Shown in pieces: positions 38,501 through 47,814 of a stretch of 64,000 bases of DNA. Under the pieces are notes generated by a model that saw nothing but the letters and a program-made list of their open reading frames with translations, was not told where the DNA came from and did no database searches. The DNA is from Phycisphaerales bacterium UBA5793 (GTDB taxonomy: Bacteria; Planctomycetota; Phycisphaerae; Phycisphaerales; UBA5793): NCBI GenBank assembly GCA_002418285.1, contig DIDT01000067.1, forward strand, positions 124,001 through 188,000, read 5' to 3'. The stretch's first letter is position 1, and each line of letters starts with the position of its first letter. The position numbers and the translations under genes are program-made.

Positions 38501-39040
38501 TCAACGCTTGCGTTTCTTGGCCGTCTTCTTGGCTGACTTCTTCGTCGTGGGGCGCTTGGCCACCTTTTTCCCGCCCGGGTTTGCGCTTCGGCGCGCCGCC
38601 TTCTTCTCCACGCCGAGTTTCTCTTCGATGGCGCCCAGTCGAGCGGAGATCTCATCGATGCGCCGCGTGATCCACGACTCGGCATCGCGCACAGCGCCGA
38701 CCGCGTCATAGATCCCCAGCGTCGAGCCATACGACTGTTCGGATGCCTTGCGGATGAACTCCTCCACCTGCCGCCGCATCGCCAGCGCTCCTTCGAGCGA
38801 TTTCTTCATCTGATCGAGAAACTGCTCACTTCGCATGTACTCATCAGCCCAGCGCGCCATGGTGTCGAGATAGGCTTTCTGCATCTGCTTGAGCATCTCG
38901 ACGGGCATGTCGGGGGGCGGCGCCTGGGGCTGGCCGGTCGCCTTGGTGAACTGCCCCATCATCTGCTGCCACATGGCCTGCATTGCCGCCGGATCAAACG
39001 GAGGAATCGAGAAGGGCGGATGGTTGGAGTGCTGGGTCAT
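38501..39040 (-). CDS. phaE: PhaE-like subunit of class III PHA synthase with lysine-rich tail
   Basis: 179 residues. An N-terminal hydrophobic Pro/Met-rich segment (FDPAAMQAMWQQMMGQF) is followed by long amphipathic helices (KQMQKAYLDTMARWADEYM...MRRQVEEFIRKASEQS, and a coiled-coil-like ITRRIDEISARLGAIEEKL), as in PhaE/PhaR synthase subunits. The last about 35 residues are lysine-rich (KKVAKRPTTKKSAKKTAKK), which is not part of the family core. PhaE stabilises and activates PhaC. The assignment rests on helical pattern and context. Confidence 0.82.
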   Translation of the reverse strand: MTQHSNHPPFSIPPFDPAAMQAMWQQMMGQFTKATGQPQAPPPDMPVEMLKQMQKAYLDTMARWADEYMRSEQFLDQMKKSLEGALAMRRQVEEFIRKASEQSYGSTLGIYDAVGAVRDAESWITRRIDEISARLGAIEEKLGVEKKAARRSANPGGKKVAKRPTTKKSAKKTAKKRKR

Positions 39041-39070
39041 GGTGCGGGTTCCTCTGGGTATGGCGCATCA

Positions 39071-39090
39071 CGCCCCGACTGCTCGGGGCG
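39071..39090 (-). promoter_or_regulatory. Hairpin in the phaE leader
   Basis: An 8-bp inverted repeat CGCCCCGA/TCGGGGCG with a CTGC loop, 31 bases upstream of the phaE start. It could stabilise the mRNA or act as a weak attenuator. Confidence 0.45.
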
Positions 39091-39138
39091 AGGATCATCG
39101 TGCGGGCGCGGGTCACGAAATCAACTCCGCCGAAGCAT

Positions 39139-39181
39139 GAAAGAAGGCCGCAAGCCGCGCCTGGGCGCCACAGCGGCCTTC
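39139..39181 (-). terminator. Terminator after the phasin gene
   Basis: On the minus strand GAAGGCCGC and GCGGCCTTC form a perfect 9-bp stem followed by TTTC. It lies between phasin and phaE, so phasin is likely to be transcribed more than the genes behind it. Confidence 0.68.
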
Positions 39182-39209
39182 TCCGGGGTTGACGATCGCC
39201 GCCGCGCAC

Positions 39210-39734
39210 TCAAGCCTTGACGCGAACACGGTTCTTCGCGTCCGCCGAGGTCTCTCCGTTGGTCGCGCTGGTCGCCACGGCCGCAAAGTTGTTCATCATC
39301 GAGCGGCCGAAGTCGGCGGCGTCGTTGATGCGTTCGTTCACGAACGCCATTTCGCGGTTGATCACGTCCGCCGTTGTCTTGGCGGTTTCCTGCATGAACT
39401 TGTCGGTGGCCTGACGGGTCTTGTCCGCGTCGATGGGCCACACAAACTCGGGCTGCGCCTTGAAGAACTCGCGGGTGTGCTCGATGCCGTCGCGCACCAT
39501 GTTGGTCATGAACTTCTCACCCTCGAGGGTCTGGCGGGTCGCGTAGTCCATGCACTTCTCAGCCGTCTCGCGGGCCTGGGGCTGCAGGTTCTCGAATCCG
39601 GCGGGCTTGTTGAAAGCGTTCACCATGTTGGTCACGAACTGCTCGTGCACCTTGACCGCGTTGAGGGCGGCGTCGGTCCACTGCTGGTTCCAGTTCCGAA
39701 GGGTTTCGTTGTATTGTTGTGCGTTTGCGTTCAT
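39210..39734 (-). CDS. Phasin-family granule-associated protein
   Basis: The 174-residue, largely helical protein starts MNANAQQYNETLRNWNQQWT and is rich in heptad-like Asn/Phe/Ala helices (QFVTNMVNAFNKPAGF, EKFMTNMVRDGIEHTREFFK, DKFMQETAKTTADVINREM), as in phasins that coat PHA granules. ATG 39734 is chosen; the upstream frame runs antisense to phaR and is not plausible. It is first in the PHA gene order and is followed by a terminator, which suits a highly expressed granule coat protein. Divergent phaR with candidate operators lies upstream. Confidence 0.82.
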   Translation of the reverse strand: MNANAQQYNETLRNWNQQWTDAALNAVKVHEQFVTNMVNAFNKPAGFENLQPQARETAEKCMDYATRQTLEGEKFMTNMVRDGIEHTREFFKAQPEFVWPIDADKTRQATDKFMQETAKTTADVINREMAFVNERINDAADFGRSMMNNFAAVATSATNGETSADAKNRVRVKA

Positions 39735-39840
39735 TGCGGTGCTCCGTGCCGGCCCATCCGGGCCTTGGTGTTTGACTGACGAAAAAGGCAATCCTGACCG
39801 AACTATGATACAATGGATCGGCCGAACGTCCAGTGCAGAA

Positions 39841-39876
39841 TTGTGCGATCGCAAAAAAAATTGTGCAAAGGCACAA
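39841..39876. promoter_or_regulatory. Candidate PhaR operator pair
   Basis: Two tandem 16-base elements spaced by 20 bases: TTGTGCAAAGGCACAA at 39861-39876 (perfect 6-bp arms) and a degenerate copy TTGTGCGATCGCAAAA at 39841-39856. Both keep the TGC-N4-GCA core, close to TGC-rich sites reported for PhaR in alphaproteobacteria. They lie between the divergent phasin and phaR genes. Confidence 0.55.
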
Positions 39877-39919
39877 GCCAGCAGCAATCTCGGGCGACGA
39901 CCCGAGTCAGGGAGGCCCC

Positions 39920-40567
39920 ATGGCCAGAAAACAAACGAAAAAGAAGACGACCGCCGGACCCGCCCGCCGCAAAAAGAAGCCCGCATCCCGCTCGAAAAAG
40001 CAACCGGCGCGCCCGCTGGAGCCGGCCGCAGCAACCGCCCCGCTGGGCATCGTGGTGATTCGTAAATACGCCAACCGACGCCTCTATGACACCACCACCA
40101 GCCGGCACATCACGCAGGAAGAACTCTATCGATTGGTGACGCGCGGCACGATCGTGCGCATCCTCGACGCCTCGACCGAGGAGGACATCACCAACCAGAC
40201 CCTCGCGCTGGCCCTCATCGAGCACGATCCCGCCAAGCTCCGCCTCATGCCCACCTGGCTGCTGCACCAGATGATCCGCCTCCACGAACAGGCCCTCGGC
40301 GGGTGGATAAGCGCGCTCTGGCAGCCACTGGCCGGGGGTGCCATGCCGATCCCGGGCTGGCCCGCGGCCGCGACGGCCTGGCCGGGTTCAGTGGGCTCCA
40401 TGGGTGCGGGACCCTGGAACCCGTGGGCGCCCATCGGCGCGCCCGCCACGGCCGCGACACCATCCACCGGCGACGCTGGTGCGGGGCGCGCCTCTGACCT
40501 GGAAGAACTGCGCCGCGAGGTGGCTCGACTGCTGGCGCGAATGAGTGAACTGAAGCAACCTGATTGA
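39920..40567 (+). CDS. phaR: PHA synthesis regulator PhaR
   Basis: 215 residues. The PhaR DNA/PHA-binding domain is clear at about residues 42-110: VVIRKYANRRLYDTTTSRHI, TQEELYRLVTRGTIVRILDA and EEDITNQTLALALIE. The N-terminal 35 residues are lysine-rich (MARKQTKKKTTAGPARRKKK), an extension not usual for PhaR. PhaR represses phasin and its own gene until granules titrate it. ATG 39920 has GGAGG six bases upstream. The C-terminus is Gly/Pro/Trp-rich and ends in a short coiled coil (LEELRREVARLLARMSEL). Confidence 0.92.
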   Translation: MARKQTKKKTTAGPARRKKKPASRSKKQPARPLEPAAATAPLGIVVIRKYANRRLYDTTTSRHITQEELYRLVTRGTIVRILDASTEEDITNQTLALALIEHDPAKLRLMPTWLLHQMIRLHEQALGGWISALWQPLAGGAMPIPGWPAAATAWPGSVGSMGAGPWNPWAPIGAPATAATPSTGDAGAGRASDLEELRREVARLLARMSELKQPD

Positions 40568-40570
40568 GGG

Positions 40571-40599
40571 AGAGCGATTTGAGTCGATCGCCCTTTGTT
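40571..40599 (+). terminator. Terminator after phaR
   Basis: AGAGCGAT/ATCGCCCT stem (one mismatch, 8-base loop) then TTGTT, directly after the stop codon. Confidence 0.55.
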
Positions 40600-40883
40600 C
40601 GGTTAATAATAGGGGATGACTTTGACTTTTTTTCGCAATCCAAACGATTGACGCGATCCTACCCCTGTTCTCATGCTATTCTTTACCATTGGTGGGATTG
40701 ATCCCGGCTAGGTCGTCGGGAGAGCAGGTTTGAGTGACCGGGCTCGGCTTGCGCAGCATTGTTGCCAGCGGACTCTCGACGGAGCACGCCGGCAAAGGAT
40801 TCCGGTGGTTGAACAACGCAGCACAGGCGAAGTTTTTGCTTCACTTTCGACGCAAAGCTGAAAATCCAGAAAGGGGTTGCGGA
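40600..40883. other. Upstream region of the first prepilin-like gene
   Basis: AT-richer than its surroundings near 40600-40690, as expected for a promoter region, but no -35/-10 pair with 16-18 base spacing is convincing. A ribosome site AAAGGGG precedes the ATG at 40884, as in the other array members. Confidence 0.4.
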
Positions 40884-41774
40884 ATGTCACGCAAGTCTGT
40901 CCGAGGTTTTACACTGATCGAGCTTCTGGTGGTGATCTCCATCATCGCCCTTCTCATCGGCCTTCTCCTTCCGGCTCTCAGTCGAGCTCGCGAGTCCGCT
41001 CGCACGACCGCGTGCCTGAGCAACCTCTCGCAGATCATCCGCGCCTCCGGCATGTACCAGGATGACGGCGAAGACTACATGCCCGTCATGCGGCCCTATG
41101 GGGGCAACTACTGGTCGAACTTCAATCACGGCGGCCGCTACCCTGTTCAGGGCAGCTCGTTCAACGCCGGCAACTACTGCTGCTTCCCCTTCGATCGACC
41201 CCTCAACAAATACGCTCACCCTGACCTTCCCCGTGGCGGCACGGCGTGCCTCGATCCCGCGCAATGGGCCAACTACTCCAGCCGCATGGATCGCGGCCTG
41301 AACGCTCAGGACTTCCAGAAAGCCGACAGGTTCAACTTCCCGATCTTCGAGTGCCCGGCTGACAAGTCCGGTGGCTACAACTATCAGGAGACCGGCGGCA
41401 ACATCGGCTACGGCCGTTCGTGCTACCAGGCGATCGGCACCTCCTACATGTTCAACTGCTACTGGCTCCAGATCCTCTCCGGTCACCCGCGTGCCAACGG
41501 CAGCTGGTCGTGGCCCCGCGGCACTCGCATGTACCGCCGCGCCCGTCTCGTCTATCCCAGCCAGTTCGTCGGCTACATCGACGATCCAACCGATGCCACC
41601 TTCTGGCAGAATCGCGCCCCCGAGCGCACCCACCATGGCCAGCCGGACACCAACTCGTGGTCCTTCCTCGACGGCCACGCAGCGCAGGTCAAGACGGTCT
41701 ACAACGGCAACAGCAACCGGCCCGAGTACAACACCTCGGAGTACTTCACGGTCTTCCCCGAATACCTCCAGTAA
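40884..41774 (+). CDS. Prepilin-like protein with H-x-DGHA C-terminus, array member 1
   Basis: The 296-residue protein starts MSRKSVRG then FTLIELLVVISIIALLIGLL, a type IV prepilin cleavage site (G before FTLIE) and hydrophobic helix. The globular part contains FDRPLNKYAHPDLPRGG, FECPADKSGGY, YGRSCYQAIGTSYMFN and a C-terminal HHGQPDTNSWSFLDGHAAQV, related to the H-x9-DG domain of planctomycete prepilins but with two extra residues. It is a minor pseudopilin or secreted surface protein; the assembly machinery is not in this window. Closest to member 4. Confidence 0.88.
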   Translation: MSRKSVRGFTLIELLVVISIIALLIGLLLPALSRARESARTTACLSNLSQIIRASGMYQDDGEDYMPVMRPYGGNYWSNFNHGGRYPVQGSSFNAGNYCCFPFDRPLNKYAHPDLPRGGTACLDPAQWANYSSRMDRGLNAQDFQKADRFNFPIFECPADKSGGYNYQETGGNIGYGRSCYQAIGTSYMFNCYWLQILSGHPRANGSWSWPRGTRMYRRARLVYPSQFVGYIDDPTDATFWQNRAPERTHHGQPDTNSWSFLDGHAAQVKTVYNGNSNRPEYNTSEYFTVFPEYLQ

Positions 41775-41806
41775 GTTCCGCGGCATCCTCAGCCTGATCA
41801 ACCACA

Positions 41807-41843
41807 AGGAGCCCGCACCAACGTGCGGGCTCCTTTCGTTTTT
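41807..41843 (+). terminator. Terminator of prepilin array member 1
   Basis: 12-bp perfect stem AGGAGCCCGCAC/GTGCGGGCTCCT, 4-base loop, tail TTCGTTTTT. The same stem core recurs after each of the four array genes. Confidence 0.9.
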
Positions 41844-41914
41844 GACTTTGCAACTCGTGCATCGCTCGGACCACGGGCTTTTTTCACTCCTGTTTGCAAA
41901 ACAGGGCAAAATCC

Positions 41915-41943
41915 TTGCAGGATTGCTGAATCCCGGTTATACT
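41915..41943 (+). promoter_or_regulatory. Promoter of prepilin array member 2
   Basis: TTGCAG and TATACT spaced by 17 bases. The last base of the -10 is 90 bases before the ATG, exactly as in member 3, and the leader shares GCCACGTGA, CGGCGGTCTG, CCAACCCA and GAAAGGGGT. Confidence 0.82.
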
Positions 41944-42032
41944 GAGCTCAGCCACGTGACAGGAACGGCGGTCTGAGAGGGCTGGTCCGCACGTCGCCGC
42001 GCTGGCCAACCCATTTTGAAAGGGGTCATGGC

Positions 42033-42917
42033 ATGTCTAGTCGAACTCGTCGGGGCTTTACACTCATCGAACTTCTGGTGGTGATTTCCATCATCGCCCT
42101 GCTCATCGGCCTGCTTTTGCCGGCGCTGAGTCGAGCGCGGGAGGCGGCCAAAACCACTGCGTGCCTGAGCCAGATGGGGCAGATTATTCGAGCCTGCTCC
42201 ATGTATCAGGACGACCAGAACGACGCGATGCCCGTCGCCTATCCCTACGGCAGCAACGGCAACTCCGGCAATCTGTCCAATTACAACCACGGCGGCCGCT
42301 ATCCGATCGCCACCAGCCGAAACGCCCAGTTTTGCGTGATGCCGTACGATCGGCCGCTTAACAAGTATGCTCATCCCGATCTGCCTCGCGGCGGGTCGGA
42401 GTGTCGCGATATCACGCAGTGGGCGAATTACCAGCAGCGCATGGATCCGGGGCTCACCCGGCAGGACTTCCAGGACGGCAACAAGTTCAATTTCCCGATC
42501 TTCCACTGCCCCGCTGACAAGACCTGGAACTACCAGGAAAACGGCGGCCAGATTCTCGACGGCCGCTCCTGCTACGAGGCCATCGGCTCGTCGTACCTGT
42601 TCAATATCTACTGGCAGAGCTGGGCGAGTCGTCACGCGCGTCGCAACGCGACGTGGAACTGGGAGCGCGGCACCAAGATGTTTCAGCGAGCTCGCCTCGT
42701 CTATCCCAGCCAGTTCATTGGCTTCTTCGACGACCCACTGGATGATACGTTCTGGCTCGGCCGCACCCCGCCGCAGACGCACCATGGCCAGCCGGACACC
42801 AACTCCGTCTCCTTCCTCGACGCACACGCCGAGCAGATGAAGACCGAGTACGTCAACAACGCACCAGCCTATATCACCAGCAAGTACTTCCTGATCTATC
42901 CCGAATACATTCAGTGA
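42033..42917 (+). CDS. Prepilin-like protein, array member 2
   Basis: 294 residues. Prepilin leader MSSRTRRG before FTLIELLVVISIIALLIGLL, then a globular domain with FDRPLNKYAHPDLPRGG-like residues (YDRPLNKYAHPDLPRGGSEC), FHCPADKTWNY, DGRSCYEAIGSSYLFNIYWQ and a C-terminal HHGQPDTNSVSFLDAHAEQ. The DG of the H-x-DG motif is DA here. It is most similar to member 3 (YPYGSNGNSGNLSNYNHGG versus APYGSNGENGNRSNFNHGG), showing a relatively recent duplication. It has its own promoter and terminator. Confidence 0.88.
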   Translation: MSSRTRRGFTLIELLVVISIIALLIGLLLPALSRAREAAKTTACLSQMGQIIRACSMYQDDQNDAMPVAYPYGSNGNSGNLSNYNHGGRYPIATSRNAQFCVMPYDRPLNKYAHPDLPRGGSECRDITQWANYQQRMDPGLTRQDFQDGNKFNFPIFHCPADKTWNYQENGGQILDGRSCYEAIGSSYLFNIYWQSWASRHARRNATWNWERGTKMFQRARLVYPSQFIGFFDDPLDDTFWLGRTPPQTHHGQPDTNSVSFLDAHAEQMKTEYVNNAPAYITSKYFLIYPEYIQ

Positions 42918-42950
42918 CTTGCACTGATTCGAAACCGGCAACACCCACCG

Positions 42951-42981
42951 GGAGCCCGCACGCACGTGCGGGCTCCTGTTT
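42951..42981 (+). terminator. Terminator of prepilin array member 2
   Basis: Stem GGAGCCCGCACG/CGTGCGGGCTCC followed by TGTTTGT, 33 bases after the stop codon. Same hairpin type as after members 1, 3 and 4. Confidence 0.85.
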
Positions 42982-43021
42982 GTCGGGCCACCACCAGTTC
43001 GCGGGAATTCGGAAAAGACTC

Positions 43022-43050
43022 TTGCAGATGAACCAGAAATCGGTTACACT
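43022..43050 (+). promoter_or_regulatory. Promoter of prepilin array member 3
   Basis: TTGCAG and TACACT spaced by 17 bases, and 90 bases from -10 to ATG, matching the member 2 promoter. Confidence 0.8.
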
Positions 43051-43139
43051 GATTTGAGCCACGTGAGAGAATCGGCGGTCTGGACAGGCTGGCCAGTCGG
43101 GGCGCTGCGTCAGCCAACCCACTCGAAAGGGGTTTTGGC

Positions 43140-44021
43140 ATGGCACGTCACATTCGTCGGGGTTTCACACTCATCGAACTTCTGGTGGTGATCTCCATCA
43201 TCGCCCTGCTCATCGGCCTGCTGCTGCCTGCCCTGAGCCGCGCGAGAGAAGCGGCCAAGACCACCTCGTGCCTGAGCAACATGGGACAGGTCATGCGCTC
43301 CTGCACCATGTATCAGGACGACTCCAAGGACGCCATGCCCGTTCGCGCGCCTTACGGCAGCAACGGCGAGAATGGCAATCGATCCAACTTCAACCACGGC
43401 GGTCGCTATCCCACCACCGGCAGCGGCATGATGGTCTTCTGCGTTTATCCATTCGATCGCCCGCTCAACAAGTATGCGCATCCCAATCTCCCGCTGGGCG
43501 GAACGCCAGGCCGCGAACCCGGCCAGGGAACCTTTGATCACGGACTGGGTCCCCAGGACTTTCAGAATCCAGAGAAGTTCAACTTCCCGATCTTCGAGTG
43601 CCCCGGCGACAAGACGCTGGGCGCCAACTATCAGGAGGGCTGGGGCACACTCAAGTATGGGCGCTCCTGCTACCAGGGCATCGGCTCGTCGTATCTCTTC
43701 AACATCTACTGGCAGAACTGGGCCCATCGCAACCACAATTCCAGTTGGACGTGGGCGCGCGGCGTAAAGATGTTCAAGCGAGCCCGCCTCGTCTACCCGA
43801 GCCAGTTCGTCGGCTTCTTCGACGATCCCACAGACGTCACCTTCTGGCAGAATCACACGCCTGAGCGCAACCACCACGGCGAGCCGGATGTGAACTCAAT
43901 CGCATTCCTCGACGCCCATGCAGCCCAGGTGAAGATCGAGTACGAGAACAACGGCCAGAGCACCCTGCCCAAGTACAACACCTCCAGCTACTTCTTCGTC
44001 TACCCCGAATACCTGCAGTAG
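43140..44021 (+). CDS. Prepilin-like protein, array member 3
   Basis: 293 residues: MARHIRRG then the FTLIELLVVISIIALLIGLL helix. The globular region has FDRPLNKYAHPNLPLGG, FECPGDKTLGANYQ, YGRSCYQGIGSSYLFNIYWQ and a C-terminal HHGEPDVNSIAFLDAHAAQV; like member 2 it has DAHA instead of DGHA. The stretch after LPLGG is shorter than in members 1 and 4 (the CLDPAQW segment is replaced by GREPGQG). The GAAAGGGG ribosome site is conserved. Role as for the other members: a surface or secretion-related pseudopilin, partner machinery not visible. Confidence 0.88.
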   Translation: MARHIRRGFTLIELLVVISIIALLIGLLLPALSRAREAAKTTSCLSNMGQVMRSCTMYQDDSKDAMPVRAPYGSNGENGNRSNFNHGGRYPTTGSGMMVFCVYPFDRPLNKYAHPNLPLGGTPGREPGQGTFDHGLGPQDFQNPEKFNFPIFECPGDKTLGANYQEGWGTLKYGRSCYQGIGSSYLFNIYWQNWAHRNHNSSWTWARGVKMFKRARLVYPSQFVGFFDDPTDVTFWQNHTPERNHHGEPDVNSIAFLDAHAAQVKIEYENNGQSTLPKYNTSSYFFVYPEYLQ

Positions 44022-44056
44022 CGCCGGACGATCAACAAACAAGCCGTGCTCACCAG

Positions 44057-44085
44057 GAGCCCGCACCACCGTGCGGGCTCTCTTT
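44057..44085 (+). terminator. Terminator of prepilin array member 3
   Basis: 10-bp stem GAGCCCGCAC/GTGCGGGCTC, CACC loop, tail TCTTTC. Confidence 0.85.
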
Positions 44086-44305
44086 CGTCGGGTCGCTCAA
44101 GGGTTGGCGCGCCGGCCGGTCCCATCAGGGTCGCTTCCCTGATTCGCGGGAAAATTACCAGGTTGATCGTCCCGGACCTCCGGCGCGCGTCATAGTAAGA
44201 GACGGTCGAGGTGCAACGCTTCGACCCACCGATGTTGCTGCGGCTGCGGGCACAGTCAGCCCGGCACGCCGGCGCACCAATCCTCTCTCGTGAAAGGGGT
44301 GACGC

Positions 44306-45205
<900 letters not shown>

Positions 45206-45237
45206 GTCGCTCCACAGCTGACTCGTGTATTGCGCAT

Positions 45238-45266
45238 GGAGCCCGCACCAGGATGTGGGCTCCTTG
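45238..45266 (+). terminator. Terminator of prepilin array member 4
   Basis: Stem GGAGCCC(G)CAC/GTGGGCTCC with one bulged G and a short loop; the least perfect copy of the array terminator. Confidence 0.72.
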
Positions 45267-45348
45267 CGTTGGCGCCAGGACATTTGCCTGGGACCGCATT
45301 GCGGCCGGCAGGGCCCGCGCCGAACTGGCTCGCGTATGATCGAGCACT

Positions 45349-46026
45349 ATGGGTACATGGTGGGTCACGAGACTTATCGAAACCGGCGGGTACATTCTGC
45401 TGTTCAGTTGGGTGTTCTGGGTGCTCCTGTCCATCTGCCTGCATGAACTCGCGCACGGCTGGGCGGCGCTCGAACAGGGTGATGACACGCCGCGCCTGAC
45501 CGGCCACATGACGATGAATCCCCTCGTCCACATGGGGCAGATGTCGCTGCTCATGTTCGCTATCGTCGGCATCGCGTGGGGCGCGATGCCTGTCAATCCC
45601 AATCGGTTTCGAGCCGGACGTGTCGGCGACGCCCAGGTATCGGCCGCGGGGCCGGCCATGAACCTCGCCCTGGCGCTGGCCACCCTGACCTGCCTCGGCG
45701 TGCTGCGCGCCATGACCGCGGGGAACGTCAACGGCGCCCCGCCAAACCTCTTCGTGCAGAACTTCGGCACCTTTCTGCTCGTCGGCGGATGGCTGAATCT
45801 CACGCTCATGGCGTTCAACCTGATTCCGATCCCGCCGCTTGATGGCTCGACGATTCTCCGTTCGCTCGTGCCCATAACCGAACCCATCTACCAACACGAA
45901 GGGTTCGACCGCTTCGGCCTGCTGCTGCTGCTCGGCGTGTTCTGGTTCGGCGGCCAGTATCTGTTCCGCTACGCGCTCACCGCCGCCGACTGGTGGGCGA
46001 CGTTCATCAAGACGTCGTTGTTGTAG
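45349..46026 (+). CDS. M50-family site-2-type membrane metalloprotease
   Basis: The 225-residue multi-pass protein carries the zinc motif HELAHG (H32, E33, H36) inside the first hydrophobic stretch and the third zinc ligand in the C-terminal NLIPIPPLDGS helix, plus the GxA...GPAMNLALA block, all of the M50B rhomboid-like S2P group found in bacteria. It would cut membrane-embedded substrates; none is identified. It follows the last prepilin gene by 143 bases with a terminator between, so there is no operon link. A palindrome separates it from the next convergent gene. Confidence 0.9.
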   Translation: MGTWWVTRLIETGGYILLFSWVFWVLLSICLHELAHGWAALEQGDDTPRLTGHMTMNPLVHMGQMSLLMFAIVGIAWGAMPVNPNRFRAGRVGDAQVSAAGPAMNLALALATLTCLGVLRAMTAGNVNGAPPNLFVQNFGTFLLVGGWLNLTLMAFNLIPIPPLDGSTILRSLVPITEPIYQHEGFDRFGLLLLLGVFWFGGQYLFRYALTAADWWATFIKTSLL

Positions 46027-46053
46027 CCGACCGACCGCAAGGAACGGGGTGGC

Positions 46054-46074
46054 AAAAGGTGTCTGACACCTTTT
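46054..46074. terminator. Short palindrome between convergent genes
   Basis: Ten-base arms AAAAGGTGTC and GACACCTTTT around one T. The T and A runs at its ends suit a bidirectional terminator for the M50 gene and the AlkP-family gene, though it almost abuts the latter's stop. Confidence 0.6.
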
Positions 46075-46075
46075 C

Positions 46076-47785
46076 CTACTCGATGTAGCCCAGGCTGCGT
46101 AGGCGGTCTTCGAGCACCTTCTGCTCCTGCTCGCTGTACTCCGTCTGTTGCCGCGGCGGCGGGCACGCATCGCTCGGCGGCGACTCGTCGTCGAGCACGC
46201 GCACGGGATGATCCGCCAGCCAACCCGGATTCATCGCCACCTTCATCACACGGCCGTCCATGTGGCTGGGGATCTTCTGATCCTGCAGGTGCAGAATGGT
46301 CGGCGTCATGTCGAGCAAACGCAGCCCCTCGCCGATGCGCTCGCCCTTGCGGAATGCCGGACCAATGCCGAGGAAGATGCCGTGGATCTGGTGATCGCCC
46401 GAGATGACGCGCGGATCTTCGCCGGGCATGACGGAGAGTTCTTCCTGCGGCGCTTCGTACCCCTTGGGCATCTGCACGCCGTGGATGACGATATCTTCGC
46501 GCCAGCGCACGAGGATGTCTTCGCCGGGCCCGGTGTGCGTGCCCTTGTAGATTTCGCTGCTGAAGAACACATCGCGCACAATCGGCTCGCCGGAGACGCT
46601 GTCGCGCATGGCCTTGAGCTTGCCACGCAGTTCGTCCATGAGTTTCGGCGCATCCGCCTGGTCGACGATGCCTTCGCCCTCGCGTCCCTTGATGTTCAGG
46701 CGCAGGCGAGGGAACTGGGCATCGCTGTACACGCGCGTTTTGGACCAGTCGACGCCGGAAAACAGCGCCTTGCTCTGCGCCCAGTTGCGCACGCCGGGCA
46801 TGAGCCGCGCGAGTTTTTCCTTGGTGCCGCGACTCGTGTGCGAAGCGACGAACTTGAGCGCCTTGCTCACCGCATTGGGCTTGGTGCCGCCCTCTTCGTA
46901 GACAAGATACCGATGCGCCGCGAGCCACTGGTTGAGCTGGCTGCTCACGGGGCACTTGTGCCCGAAGCCGTGATCGCTGATGACCATCAGGTGATCATCC
47001 GGCCCGATGCGGTCGAGCATGTCGCCCAGCGCCGCGTCGAGCTTGATGTACACGCTGTCGATCACGCCGCCGAAGCGCTCGATCTCTTCCTTGCTGCACT
47101 GCGCGTGCTTGGGGTGCGTCGGATCCATCCACTTCCAGAAGCAGTGCTGGGCTGCATCGAGACTGCGAAAGACAAACAGCAGGCAATCGACGGGCATCGA
47201 ATCGAGCATCGTCACCAGCGACTTGTGCTTCGACTCGAGTTCCTCTTCGAGCAGCTCGACGGCTTCCTCCGGCTTGCCGCGCGCGATCGCCCCCGTCAGC
47301 CCCGGTTCAATCACGTACTCGCAGCCCATCTTTGTTTCGAGTTTGTCAATGAAATCACCGGGCGAGCAGAAGCGAGGCGACGCCTTGCCCGGCCCGTCGA
47401 GGCCCGCGATCACATACCCGCCCTTGATCGGCTCGGCCGGGTACGTCATCGGCGTGTTGATCACCCCAGCCGTCTGCCCCGCCTGTTCGAGGTAGGTCCA
47501 GAAGCCGGGGACGTGCTTGTACCCACCGTGGATGTATTTGAGCGAATAGGTCTGGGGCAGGAACTCGTAGAACTCATAGATACCGTGCTTGCCGGGATTG
47601 CAGCCGGTGAACATGCTCGTCCACGCCGAGGCGGAGCGCATGTTCTCGACGCTCTCGAGCGGGCCGTAGACCCCCTCATCGACAAGCCGCTGAAAGTGGG
47701 GCACCTTGCCATCGCGCAGCAGGCGAGACAGGACGCTCCACGTGGCGCCATCCGCGCCGAGAATGTACGTTCGACTTTGTGGCAT
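46076..47785 (-). CDS. Alkaline-phosphatase superfamily enzyme (type I phosphodiesterase/nucleotide pyrophosphatase-like)
   Basis: 569 residues without a signal peptide. The metal and nucleophile blocks of the superfamily are present: LGADGATW (D12), SASAWTSMFTGCNPGKHG, FRSLDAAQHCFW (Asp and His) and VISDHGFGH (DHG...H). It hydrolyses phosphomonoesters, phosphodiesters or sulfate esters; the exact substrate is not predictable. The C-terminal DMTPTILHL block is common to this group in planctomycetes. It is in a minus-strand pair with the zinc-ribbon gene at 47815 (29-base gap). Confidence 0.86.
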   Translation of the reverse strand: MPQSRTYILGADGATWSVLSRLLRDGKVPHFQRLVDEGVYGPLESVENMRSASAWTSMFTGCNPGKHGIYEFYEFLPQTYSLKYIHGGYKHVPGFWTYLEQAGQTAGVINTPMTYPAEPIKGGYVIAGLDGPGKASPRFCSPGDFIDKLETKMGCEYVIEPGLTGAIARGKPEEAVELLEEELESKHKSLVTMLDSMPVDCLLFVFRSLDAAQHCFWKWMDPTHPKHAQCSKEEIERFGGVIDSVYIKLDAALGDMLDRIGPDDHLMVISDHGFGHKCPVSSQLNQWLAAHRYLVYEEGGTKPNAVSKALKFVASHTSRGTKEKLARLMPGVRNWAQSKALFSGVDWSKTRVYSDAQFPRLRLNIKGREGEGIVDQADAPKLMDELRGKLKAMRDSVSGEPIVRDVFFSSEIYKGTHTGPGEDILVRWREDIVIHGVQMPKGYEAPQEELSVMPGEDPRVISGDHQIHGIFLGIGPAFRKGERIGEGLRLLDMTPTILHLQDQKIPSHMDGRVMKVAMNPGWLADHPVRVLDDESPPSDACPPPRQQTEYSEQEQKVLEDRLRSLGYIE

Positions 47786-47814
47786 GGGGGGAATGGTAGA
47801 CGGTGCGGGTGCCG

